Of a stretch of 64,000 nucleotides of DNA, positions 7,314 to 15,558 are shown one piece after another. The DNA comes from [Clostridium] scindens ATCC 35704 (lineage in GTDB: Bacteria; Bacillota; Clostridia; Lachnospirales; Lachnospiraceae), in assembly GCF_004295125.1 (NCBI RefSeq), contig NZ_CP036170.1:437501-501500 (forward strand), given 5' to 3'. Below the pieces are notes generated by a model, which worked only from the letters and a program-made list of their open reading frames with translations, had not been told where the DNA came from and ran no database searches. Each line of letters begins with the position of its first letter. Positions within the stretch are counted from its first letter, which is position 1. Position numbers and translations under genes: made by a program.

Positions 7314-8591
7314 TTATTCTTCAATCATCATCTTAATGATCTCTTCATTCGTCTCTTTCATTCCTTCTTTCCCAAGACGGCCGATATTGTGTATGGTCGC
7401 CTCCACTCCCTTTGTCACGATTCCATCGCCTGCGTAGAACTGCTGTCCCCGCAGGTACATATTATAGCCCAGAATGCCTGCGTCAACAGATGCCGCTATC
7501 TTGGCCGCGCAGGAGGCTTTGGCTCCATCGCAGACCATGCCGGATACAATTGCCAGCGCATTGACCACCGTGTGGATGACTTCCTCATAGCCGCCACCGC
7601 ACAAGTAAGCGATTCCCGCTCCTGCTGCCGCCCCGGCGCTGACCGCTCCGCAATAGGCCGACAGCCTGCCGATTCCTGTCTTCTGGTGGATGGCGATCAG
7701 GTTGGACAGCGCCAGTGCCCGGTACACCTTCTCCTCTCCCGAGTTCAGTTCTTTTCCGTATTCCAGCACAGGCAGGGAGCAGGTCATCCCCTGATTGCCG
7801 CTTCCCGCGTTGATGATGACCGGCAGCTCGCATCCGTTCATACGGGCATCAGAGCCTGCCGCTGCCATCGCCTTCGCCCTCGTGCGCACGTCATCACCAT
7901 ATGTATCCAGAAGAACGCTTCCGATGTTGGCTCCATAGTCGCCCCTGAGCCCCTCGTTTGCAATAGCGGTGTTGTAATTGATCTGTCTTGTGATGATTTC
8001 CCGGATGTCGTCCACGTCAACGATATTAATGAATTCCCAGATATCCTCTACATTTAGAATGCCTCTGTCCGTCAATCCTTCTTCCTTCTCGCCCTCCACC
8101 GGTACAAAGTAGCGCACTTCCCCGTCCTTTTCAATCAGCACGATATTGGTATGGTAGTTGGCGATCCGCACCTTCGCGTAGGAATCCCCTTTTCCTACGG
8201 TGACCTGGATATCAAAGGTAATCCCATTGTCCACATGCCGGACGCTGATGGATGCCGTATTTAGGAATTCCACCATCCGCTCCATCTGCTCCTTGCTAAC
8301 TTGCGCGATCACCTCTAATTCCTTCTCGGCTCTGCCCGCTATAATCCCCGCTGTCGCTGCCGCCGGAATTCCTTTGAGGTGATTGGTATTGGGTACGATG
8401 ACGCTCTTTACGTTCTTGATTATGCTGCCGCTGGCTTCGATCACTACCTTATCCGGCAGGCATCCCAGTACCTCCCTCGCTTTCGCCGCCGCATACGCAA
8501 GGGCGATGGGCTCCGTACATCCCATCGCAGGAACCAGCTCTTCTTTCAGTATCTGGACATATGCCTGATACTTTTCATCCGCTCTTTTCAT
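7314..8591 (-). CDS. L-cysteine desulfidase family protein (CyuA/YhaM-type)
   Basis: This is a 425-residue member of the UPF0597/serine-dehydratase-alpha-like family, whose E. coli member CyuA (YhaM) is an oxygen-sensitive Fe-S L-cysteine desulfidase that yields pyruvate, ammonia and sulfide. The N-terminal hallmark AMGCTEPIALAYAAAKAR is present, and later cysteines in NGCELP, MTCSLP and MVCDGAK are candidate cluster ligands. I start it at the ATG at 8591, which has a GGAGAGG site, rather than at an upstream in-frame codon inside the previous gene. The downstream symporter would fit as amino acid importer. The exact substrate remains inferred. Confidence 0.85.
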   Translation of the reverse strand: MKRADEKYQAYVQILKEELVPAMGCTEPIALAYAAAKAREVLGCLPDKVVIEASGSIIKNVKSVIVPNTNHLKGIPAAATAGIIAGRAEKELEVIAQVSKEQMERMVEFLNTASISVRHVDNGITFDIQVTVGKGDSYAKVRIANYHTNIVLIEKDGEVRYFVPVEGEKEEGLTDRGILNVEDIWEFINIVDVDDIREIITRQINYNTAIANEGLRGDYGANIGSVLLDTYGDDVRTRAKAMAAAGSDARMNGCELPVIINAGSGNQGMTCSLPVLEYGKELNSGEEKVYRALALSNLIAIHQKTGIGRLSAYCGAVSAGAAAGAGIAYLCGGGYEEVIHTVVNALAIVSGMVCDGAKASCAAKIAASVDAGILGYNMYLRGQQFYAGDGIVTKGVEATIHNIGRLGKEGMKETNEEIIKMMIEE

Positions 8592-8616
8592 ACTAACCTC
8601 TCCTTTGCAAATGAAT

Positions 8617-9474
8617 TTAATTCCTTTCCATTGTAAATCCCCGTCCGCGTACTTCATTGATCTGGGAAATCGTTATGAAGGCCTTGGGGTCTATATTTTG
8701 AATCATTTCATTTACTAAATACAGTTTTCGCCCGGGAATCACGCACAGCACGCCCTTCTGCTGACGGTGCCCATATCCCGTCTCGATGTGCACCATAGTG
8801 GCTCCTACGTCTACCTCCAAAAGCATCCGGCGTTTGACTTCTTCGTACTTATCCGATATGACAAACAGCTGGATCTGGGATTTTCCCATCAGCATGACAC
8901 GGTTCAGGATCAGCGTATTGAGCACAAGCGCAAGTATGCCGTACAATATCTGTTCGGAGTCCGCGAAGAATGCCTGGAAACTAAGGACCAGGAAATCCAC
9001 GATGTATAGCAGCACGGCCACGGATACATGAAGCCATCGGTTCAGCACCAGCGCCAGTATATCCGTTCCTCCTGTGGATGCCCCCACCCGCACGATCAGG
9101 CCCACGCCTATTCCCAGCAGGACTCCTCCATATATGGTAGCAAGCATGACATTGTCCGTCAATCTGGTGATTCCTGGAATTGCCTGCATTGCCGACAGAA
9201 GCGCAGGATAGACGAATGTGCTGATAATCGTGGTGACAATAAAGGTCTTCCCCAAAATCAAGGCTCCCAGGATAAAGAGGACTGCATTTACGCAGAAAAT
9301 GATCAAAGACAGATCCACATGCAGATAATGGCTTATGGCAAGGCCGATGCCGGTAGCGCCTCCCATAATGATCCCGTTGGGCACTATGAAGGCGGCCACT
9401 GCTGCCGCCAGTATTGCGTTTCCTGCCAGTACGCCTGCCAATGTCTTCAGGCTCTTCTTCCACCTTTTCTTCAT
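8617..9474 (-). CDS. YitT family membrane protein
   Basis: This is a 285-residue member of the YitT family: an N-terminal DUF161 region with five or six hydrophobic segments, including the conserved FIVPNGIIMGGATGIG and GASTGGTDILA stretches, then a cytoplasmic DUF2179 domain (GKSQIQLFVIS... QKGVLCVI). The role of the family is not established; transport has been suggested. It ends 26 bases before the cysteine desulfidase start and begins 32 bases after the tex stop, so the four genes from tex to the symporter may form one transcript. Confidence 0.88.
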   Translation of the reverse strand: MKKRWKKSLKTLAGVLAGNAILAAAVAAFIVPNGIIMGGATGIGLAISHYLHVDLSLIIFCVNAVLFILGALILGKTFIVTTIISTFVYPALLSAMQAIPGITRLTDNVMLATIYGGVLLGIGVGLIVRVGASTGGTDILALVLNRWLHVSVAVLLYIVDFLVLSFQAFFADSEQILYGILALVLNTLILNRVMLMGKSQIQLFVISDKYEEVKRRMLLEVDVGATMVHIETGYGHRQQKGVLCVIPGRKLYLVNEMIQNIDPKAFITISQINEVRGRGFTMERN

Positions 9475-9506
9475 CTCTTACCAGTACCCCCTCTTCTATA
9501 TTATTA

Positions 9507-11660
9507 TTAGATGCCCTTCATCGTAAGCTGGATCCGCTTCTTCTTAAGATCGACGCTTAAGACTTTTACATCTACGATATCTCCTACGCTCACAACCTCC
9601 AGCGGATGCTTGATGAATTTCTTGTCCGTTATCTCGGAGATATGTACCAGGCCGTCCTGGTGGACGCCGATGTCTACGAATACGCCAAAGTCGATGACGT
9701 TTCTGACGGTTCCCTTTAATATCATTCCCTCCGTCAGATCCTTCATTTCCAGAACGTCCGTCCTTAGGATGGGCTTTGGCATCTCATCACGGGGATCCCG
9801 GGCCGGTTTCTCCAATTCCTTTACGATATCCATCAAGGTAATCTCGCCGATTTCCAGTTCTTCGGCAAGGGATTTGTAATTCTTGATGGTAAGAGATAAG
9901 CCTGTGAGTTTTCCCCCATCTATATCTTCCGGCTTATATCCCTGCTTCTTAAGCAGCCTTTCGGCTGCCTCATAGGACTCCGGATGCACGCTGGTTCCAT
10001 CCAGAGGATTGTCCCCTCCCTGGATCCGCATGAATCCGGCACATTGCTCGTAGGCCTTGGGGCCTAATTTGGCCACTTTCAGGAGCTGCCTGCGGCTGGT
10101 GAACTTGCCGTTTTCCTCCCGGTACGCAACGATGTTCTTTGCGATCGCCGCGGATATGCCGGAGATGTAGGCCAAAAGAGGCGCGGATGCCGTATTCAGA
10201 TCAACGCCCACCTTATTTACGCAGTCCTCCACAACGCCGGAGAGGGCCTCGCTCAATTTCTTCTGGTTCATATCATGCTGGTACTGTCCCACGCCTATGG
10301 ACTTGGGATCAATCTTCACCAGTTCTGCCAGGGGATCCTGAAGGCGGCGGGCAATAGAGGTTGCGCTTCTTTGTCCCACGTCAAACTTGGGGAATTCCTC
10401 GGAGGCCAGCTTGCTTGCGGAATATACGGAGGCGCCCGCTTCATTTACGATAACGTACTGTACCTTCTGAGGAATCTCTTTGAGCAATTCCACGAGGAAC
10501 ATCTCTGATTCCCTGGACGCCGTTCCATTTCCTACGGATATCAGCGTAATGTTATACTTCTTTATAATCTTTTTCAACAGATCTTTGGATGCCTGAATCT
10601 TCTGCGGCGTGGTTGGCGCCGTAGGATAGATGACCGTCGTTCCGATGACCTTTCCGGTAGGATCCACCACTGCCAGCTTGCAGCCGGTCCGGAATGCCGG
10701 ATCCCATCCGAGAACGGTCTGTCCTACGATCGGAGGCTGCATCAGAAGCTGTTCCAGATTCTTTTTGAATACTTCGATGGCCCCGTCTTCTGCCCTCTCG
10801 GTCAGCTCGCTTCGAATCTCCCGCTCAATGGCTGGCGCGATCAGGCGCTTGTAACTGTCCTCCGTCACATCTTTAAGGATAGGCGTTGTATATGGATTTT
10901 CTCCATGGATCGTCTTCTTCTGCAGATAGCGTATGATATCTTCTTCCGGCGCTTCAATCTTCACCGTAAGGAACTTTTCCTTCTCTCCCCGGTTCAGCGC
11001 CAGAATCCTGTGTCCTGCCAGTCTGCCTACCGGCTCTTCAAAGTCATAATACATCTCATAGACGGATTCCGCCTTCTCATTCTTCGCTGCAGAGATAACC
11101 CGTCCTTTCTGCATGGTGATCTTCCTGATCCAGATACGGTAATCTGCCTCATCCGATATGTTTTCGGCAATGATATCCTTTGCGCCTGCAATAACTTCTT
11201 CTACAGTATGCACTTCTTTTTCAGGATTTATGAACTCTTTTGCCAGATCTTCCACCGGCCTTTCGGTCTTTTGAAGGCTGATGACAGCGGCCAGAGGCTC
11301 CAGCCCCTTTTCTTTGGCAATCGTGGCCCTCGTCCGCCGCTTCGGCCGGTATGGGCGGTATAAATCTTCCACTACCACCAGGGTTTCTGCTGCCAGTATC
11401 TGCTGCCTTAACTCCTCCGTAAGCTTGCCTTGCTCTTCGATGCTGGAAAGTACTTGCTCCTTTTTCTCTTCCAGGTTTCGAAGATACGTCAGTCTCTCAT
11501 GAAGCCTTCGTAACTGCTCGTCATCCAGGGTGCCTGTGGCTTCTTTTCTATATCGTGCAATAAATGGAATCGTGTTGCCTTCGTTAATCAATTTGACGGC
11601 GGCATCCACTTGCCATCTCTTTACTCCAAGTTCTTCTGTGATTTTCTGATTAATATCCAT
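9507..11660 (-). CDS. tex: Tex family RNA-binding transcriptional accessory protein
   Basis: Tex is a nucleic-acid-binding protein related to the core of eukaryotic Spt6. The 717-residue frame shows the Tex order: N-terminal helical region ending in IPFIARYRKEATGTLDDEQL, a YqgF-like RNase-H fold around VLGWDPAFRTGCKLAVVDPT, a helix-hairpin-helix part (YISGISAAIAKNIV), and a C-terminal S1 domain (MILKGTVRNVIDFGVFVDIG). Length is normal. It is divergent from the TetR gene with a 223-base gap that holds that gene's promoter. Its precise role in clostridia is not settled. Confidence 0.95.
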   Translation of the reverse strand: MDINQKITEELGVKRWQVDAAVKLINEGNTIPFIARYRKEATGTLDDEQLRRLHERLTYLRNLEEKKEQVLSSIEEQGKLTEELRQQILAAETLVVVEDLYRPYRPKRRTRATIAKEKGLEPLAAVISLQKTERPVEDLAKEFINPEKEVHTVEEVIAGAKDIIAENISDEADYRIWIRKITMQKGRVISAAKNEKAESVYEMYYDFEEPVGRLAGHRILALNRGEKEKFLTVKIEAPEEDIIRYLQKKTIHGENPYTTPILKDVTEDSYKRLIAPAIEREIRSELTERAEDGAIEVFKKNLEQLLMQPPIVGQTVLGWDPAFRTGCKLAVVDPTGKVIGTTVIYPTAPTTPQKIQASKDLLKKIIKKYNITLISVGNGTASRESEMFLVELLKEIPQKVQYVIVNEAGASVYSASKLASEEFPKFDVGQRSATSIARRLQDPLAELVKIDPKSIGVGQYQHDMNQKKLSEALSGVVEDCVNKVGVDLNTASAPLLAYISGISAAIAKNIVAYREENGKFTSRRQLLKVAKLGPKAYEQCAGFMRIQGGDNPLDGTSVHPESYEAAERLLKKQGYKPEDIDGGKLTGLSLTIKNYKSLAEELEIGEITLMDIVKELEKPARDPRDEMPKPILRTDVLEMKDLTEGMILKGTVRNVIDFGVFVDIGVHQDGLVHISEITDKKFIKHPLEVVSVGDIVDVKVLSVDLKKKRIQLTMKGI

Positions 11661-11812
11661 GTCATGTATCCTTTCCTGCTAATGATGTAATGCCTGTTGC
11701 TGATAATTATAACCGATCTTTCCCAAAACCGCAATGCATGCCTCTTTCAGGACAGTCATTTATGGCAGGCTATCTTATCTGATTCGGGGAATACCGAGTT
11801 CACTCTGTTTTG

Positions 11813-11841
11813 TTGAAATCCCCTCTCCACTATGATATACT
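11813..11841 (+). promoter_or_regulatory. Promoter of the TetR/lipid gene operon
   Basis: TTGAAA (11813-11818) and TATACT (11836-11841) are separated by 17 bases, close to the sigma-A consensus, and lie about 40 bases before the TetR start. A GGGG-containing ribosome binding site follows. Confidence 0.75.
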
Positions 11842-11883
11842 TAAGACAAACTAACAGAGGTACTTCAAAGGGGAATATAAACT

Positions 11884-12486
11884 ATGAATCAGATAACGCA
11901 AGAACTGTCAAAGCAGCAATTGAAGTCAAAAGAAACCAAGGCAAAAATCTTCCGCGCCGCCAAGCATATCCTCCAAAAGCAGGGATATGAGCAACTCTCC
12001 ATCAAGAATATCTGCGAAGAGGCCGGCGTATCTAACGGAAGTTTCTATCACCATTTCAAGACTAAGGATGATCTTCTGTCCTACTATATCGAGGAACAGC
12101 CCAGCATCAATCCCGATCTTCTGGACATGCCCCGAAATGCCGCGGAGGCCAAGGCCGCGATCATCCAAGTGTACTTGAATTATGTGCATTACTGTCAGGA
12201 CTTGGGCGTAGAATTCATGTCCAATTATTATACGCCTAAGAACCAATCCTTAAACCCATTGATCCGTACGGAAAGGCCCTATCCCATCGTCACGGTCCAC
12301 AACTATCTAAAAAAGGCCATTGATGCGGACATCATAAAGCCTGATCTGGACCTGGAAGATATCACCACGGATATCCGTATGATCGTCATCGGCAACGTAT
12401 TTGAATGGTGCTTAAAAAGCGGCGAGGCAGACTTTGAGGGAAACATGAGGCGCACGCTTAGAATCTACTTAGACGGCCTGTTCTAA
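11884..12486 (+). CDS. TetR/AcrR family transcriptional regulator
   Basis: This 200-residue protein has an N-terminal TetR helix-turn-helix at about residues 18-64, including AKIFRAAKHILQKQGYEQLS and VSNGSFYHHFKTKDDLL. The C-terminal ligand domain is not recognisably related to a characterised regulator. It is the first gene of a plus-strand cluster (lipid kinase, GDPD, PAP2, hemerythrin) and may regulate it, or itself. The promoter at 11813-11841 drives it. No clear palindromic operator was seen in that promoter. Confidence 0.9.
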   Translation: MNQITQELSKQQLKSKETKAKIFRAAKHILQKQGYEQLSIKNICEEAGVSNGSFYHHFKTKDDLLSYYIEEQPSINPDLLDMPRNAAEAKAAIIQVYLNYVHYCQDLGVEFMSNYYTPKNQSLNPLIRTERPYPIVTVHNYLKKAIDADIIKPDLDLEDITTDIRMIVIGNVFEWCLKSGEADFEGNMRRTLRIYLDGLF

Positions 12487-12519
12487 GGGTTTCCATAACC
12501 ATATGTCAGGAGGAAGATT

Positions 12520-13443
12520 ATGTATATATTCATAACCAATCCCAACGCCCGCTCCGGGCTGGGGCATAAGATATGGGATAATATCGAGACCGTTCTGAAG
12601 AAAAGAGGCGTCTCCTACCAGGTATATTTTACAAAATACCAGCAGCACGCCACCAAGATCGTCCGACAGATTACCTCTGACCATGAGCGCCACAATATTA
12701 TCGTGCTGGGTGGCGATGGAACGGTAAATGAAGTGATCAACGGCATTGACGGCCTGGCAAACGTTACGCTGGGCTATATTCCGATCGGTTCAAGCAACGA
12801 TTTTGCTCGGGGCTTAGGACTTCCTGCCGACCCTTTGAAGGCGCTTGAAAATATCCTGGCACCCGTCCGCCATCTTGCGATCAATATAGGCGTGCTCGAA
12901 TACGGGGATAAAAGACGGCGCTTTTCCGTAAGCACCGGACTTGGATTTGACGCGGGGGTTTGCCATGAAGTTATGGTATCCCGTCTGAAGGTCTTTCTAA
13001 ACAAGATAAAATTGGGGAAACTTTCTTATGCAGGAGTCGCCCTTCACCGCATGGCCTCCCTTGATCCGAAGGATATGACGGTAATCATGGACGGCACCCG
13101 GAAACTGGATTGCCATAAAGTATACTTTGCCACTGCCATGAATCTGGGCTATGAAGGCGGCGGATTCAAATTCTGCCCCAAAGCTGACTGCGCGGATGAT
13201 CTTCTGGATATCATCGTCATCTCAGACATGCCCAAGATCAAGGCGCTTGTGCTTCTCCCCACTGCGTTTAAGGGGTGGCACGTATTTTTTAGAGGCATTC
13301 ACATCTATAACTGCAAAGAGATTGAAATCATCAGCGAGAAAGCGCTGCCCGTACACGCGGACGGAGAGCCTATCTTCCTGCAGAAACGGATAAAAGCATG
13401 CCTTGAGTCAGAAAAATTACGCATTATCGGTGCTCCCGAATAA
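12520..13443 (+). CDS. Diacylglycerol kinase family lipid kinase
   Basis: This is a DagK/YegS-type lipid kinase of 307 residues, expected to phosphorylate diacylglycerol or a related lipid at the membrane. The nucleotide motif GGDGTVNEVING is at residues 64-75, preceded by the N-terminal FITNPNARSG and followed by the PIGSSNDFARGLG loop. The C-terminal beta domain contains HADGEP. An AGGAGG-type site precedes the ATG. It starts 33 bases after the TetR stop. Other lipid-handling genes follow, so a role in recycling phospholipid or lipoteichoic acid by-products is plausible. Confidence 0.88.
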   Translation: MYIFITNPNARSGLGHKIWDNIETVLKKRGVSYQVYFTKYQQHATKIVRQITSDHERHNIIVLGGDGTVNEVINGIDGLANVTLGYIPIGSSNDFARGLGLPADPLKALENILAPVRHLAINIGVLEYGDKRRRFSVSTGLGFDAGVCHEVMVSRLKVFLNKIKLGKLSYAGVALHRMASLDPKDMTVIMDGTRKLDCHKVYFATAMNLGYEGGGFKFCPKADCADDLLDIIVISDMPKIKALVLLPTAFKGWHVFFRGIHIYNCKEIEIISEKALPVHADGEPIFLQKRIKACLESEKLRIIGAPE

Positions 13444-13463
13444 AAACAACGGAGGTTACTGTC

Positions 13464-14279
13464 ATGATATGGCTTATCATCACGATCGCAGTCATCCTGC
13501 TTTATCTATTTGCCCTCGCGCCCAGGCTCTCCCGCCGTGATGCCATGCGCGCCTTTTTCGGCACCATGTTCGCCCACAGGGGCTATCACTGCAAGGAGCG
13601 AGGCATACCGGAAAATTCTATGAAGGCGTTTTGCGCCGCCATCGCCAGAGGATATGGCATAGAACTGGATCTTCACCTGACAAAAGACGGCCGTCTTGCC
13701 GTCTTCCACGACGATACGCTGGAACGCATGTGTGGAAGAACTGACACGGTGGAAGAACTGACTTCCCTGGAACTGTCTTCCTGCACTCTTCTAGATACGG
13801 ATGAAACGATCCCCATGTTCGAAGATGTTCTCACTCTTGTAAGAGGCCGGGTTCCCTTGCTGATAGAACTTAAGATTCCAACCGCCTCCCTTCAGATATG
13901 CGAAGAAGTCTTAAGACAGATGCGAAACTATCAGGGCCCCTTCCTGATCCAGTCCTTCAACACCATGGGACTTCGCTGGTTCAAGCTTCATGCCACGGAT
14001 CTGTTAAGAGGCCAGCTTTCATCCAACCTGACCGCTAAAAAGACCCGGGAATCCTGGTTCTTAAAATTCATGGTCAAGTATCTGCTTGCAAACTTCCTTG
14101 GCAGGCCTGACTTTATATCTTATAAACTGGCAGACCTCCCTGTGATGAATGTCTGGATATTGAAGCATATCTTCCATACGCCGGTTGCTGTATGGACGCT
14201 TAAGACTCCCGAGGCGCTTTTTGACGGGAAAAAGTGTTATGATATCCAGATTTTTGAAAAATCCTATGAAAATTATTAA
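13464..14279 (+). CDS. Membrane-anchored glycerophosphodiester phosphodiesterase
   Basis: This is a 271-residue GDPD-family enzyme that hydrolyses glycerophosphodiesters to glycerol-3-phosphate and an alcohol. An N-terminal hydrophobic segment spans about residues 2-19. The catalytic barrel shows AHRG at 37-40, PENS at 49-52, ELD at 67-69 and FHDDTLERM at 81-89, all family hallmarks. It begins 20 bases after the lipid kinase stop, with a GGAGG site. Together with that kinase and the PAP2 protein it suggests local lipid turnover. Confidence 0.88.
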   Translation: MIWLIITIAVILLYLFALAPRLSRRDAMRAFFGTMFAHRGYHCKERGIPENSMKAFCAAIARGYGIELDLHLTKDGRLAVFHDDTLERMCGRTDTVEELTSLELSSCTLLDTDETIPMFEDVLTLVRGRVPLLIELKIPTASLQICEEVLRQMRNYQGPFLIQSFNTMGLRWFKLHATDLLRGQLSSNLTAKKTRESWFLKFMVKYLLANFLGRPDFISYKLADLPVMNVWILKHIFHTPVAVWTLKTPEALFDGKKCYDIQIFEKSYENY

Positions 14280-14377
14280 CAAATAATGAACATTATTGTT
14301 GATTACCCTTTTTCATGTTATAATCCGGGGTGAACCATAAATATATTTTAACAAGGGGCTTAAAAGGGGAAATCACT

Positions 14378-15046
14378 ATGAAAGCCATAGAAACAACGAA
14401 AAAGATAGTAAAACGCTATAGTCATGCATGGGTGTTCTTATACGCATTCATCTATATGCCATGGTTTCTGTACCTGGAGAGGCGTACCGGAGTCGATTAT
14501 TATATCATCCACTCACCGATTGATAATTATATTCCTTTCGTAGAATATTTTATAGTTCCCTATCTATTATGGTTTCTGTTTATTGCCGTAACGGTAGGCT
14601 ACTTTTTCTTTACGGACAAATGGGGTTTCTATCGGCTGTGCGCATTCTTATTCACGGGAATGACGCTTTTCCTGCTGATATGCACGTTCTTCCCGAACGG
14701 GCTGAATCTTCGTCCTGTTGTATTTGAAAGAAATAATATTTTTGTTGATCTCGTCAAAACCCTATACAGTACGGATACGCCGACCAACGTGCTGCCAAGC
14801 ATACACGTATTCAACTCCATCGGCGTCAGCATCGCGATTGCCCACAGCAATGCCTTGAAGAAGCACCGCATGGTACAATGCAGCGCTTACCTGCTGGCTA
14901 TGCTGATTATAATGTCCACCGTATTCTTGAAGCAGCATTCCGTAACAGACGTTATCGCTGCCATTGCGATGGCATGCATTATCTATCCGTTCGTATACGT
15001 GACACAGGAAAAGAAAGCGCCAAAGTTATCACACCAGCCAATCTAA
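14378..15046 (+). CDS. PAP2-like membrane phosphatase
   Basis: This is a 222-residue membrane protein with about six hydrophobic segments. It has a divergent PAP2 acid-phosphatase signature: LPSIHVF at 139-145 in place of PSGH, and KQHSVTD at 185-191 matching the KQHxxxD-type third motif. The first motif (KxxxxxxRP) is probably the NLRPV region at 110-114. Phosphatidate or an undecaprenyl- or inositol-type lipid phosphate is the likely substrate. I start it at the ATG at 14378, which has an AGGGGA site, not at the in-frame codon at 14330. Confidence 0.75.
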   Translation: MKAIETTKKIVKRYSHAWVFLYAFIYMPWFLYLERRTGVDYYIIHSPIDNYIPFVEYFIVPYLLWFLFIAVTVGYFFFTDKWGFYRLCAFLFTGMTLFLLICTFFPNGLNLRPVVFERNNIFVDLVKTLYSTDTPTNVLPSIHVFNSIGVSIAIAHSNALKKHRMVQCSAYLLAMLIIMSTVFLKQHSVTDVIAAIAMACIIYPFVYVTQEKKAPKLSHQPI

Positions 15047-15073
15047 CCATTCTATAAGAGGAGGAAACCAATT

Positions 15074-15496
15074 ATGTATGCAGAATTCAGTGAAAATCTT
15101 ATCACAGGTAATGAAATGATAGATTCCCAGCACAAGGAACTAATCGAAAAAATGAACCAGCTTCTGGAAAGCTGCGAGAATGGAAATGACAAGTTAACCG
15201 CAGTAAAGACGCTGGACTATCTCGAGGACTACACAGATTACCATTTCAAGGCAGAAGAACAGCTGCAAAGAGATATCGACTATCCGGGCTACGAAAAGCA
15301 TATCGCGCAGCACGAGATATTCAAGAACACCATCAAGGATTTAGAAGAGATGCTGCAGGAAGAAGAAGGCCCATCCAACGCGTTCGTTGAAAAGGTAGAA
15401 GAAAACATTGTAAAATGGTTCTATACCCATATCGAGGGCTTCGACCGTTCCGTTGCTGAATATAAATTCATGCGCGAGAACAATGAGCGTCTGTAG
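15074..15496 (+). CDS. Bacteriohemerythrin
   Basis: This 140-residue single-domain protein carries the complete di-iron set of hemerythrins: H20, H57, E61, H76, H80, H119 and D124, within DSQHKEL, YHFKAEE, HIAQH and HIEGFD. Such proteins bind O2 or handle iron or NO; in strict anaerobes they probably scavenge or sense oxygen. It begins 27 bases after the PAP2 gene behind an AGGAGG site and ends at a strong terminator, so it is the last gene of the cluster. A role linked to the lipid genes is not evident. Confidence 0.93.
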   Translation: MYAEFSENLITGNEMIDSQHKELIEKMNQLLESCENGNDKLTAVKTLDYLEDYTDYHFKAEEQLQRDIDYPGYEKHIAQHEIFKNTIKDLEEMLQEEEGPSNAFVEKVEENIVKWFYTHIEGFDRSVAEYKFMRENNERL

Positions 15497-15513
15497 ATCC
15501 CACTGATACAAAT

Positions 15514-15545
15514 AACCGGCCTCTGTGCAGAGGCCGGTTTCTTAT
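15514..15545 (+). terminator. Terminator after the hemerythrin gene
   Basis: A 12-bp stem (AACCGGCCTCTG with CAGAGGCCGGTT) and a very short loop is followed by TTCTTAT. It lies between convergent genes and may serve both strands, since the minus reading is also flanked by T residues. Confidence 0.8.
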
Positions 15546-15558
15546 ATTCCTGCATCCT

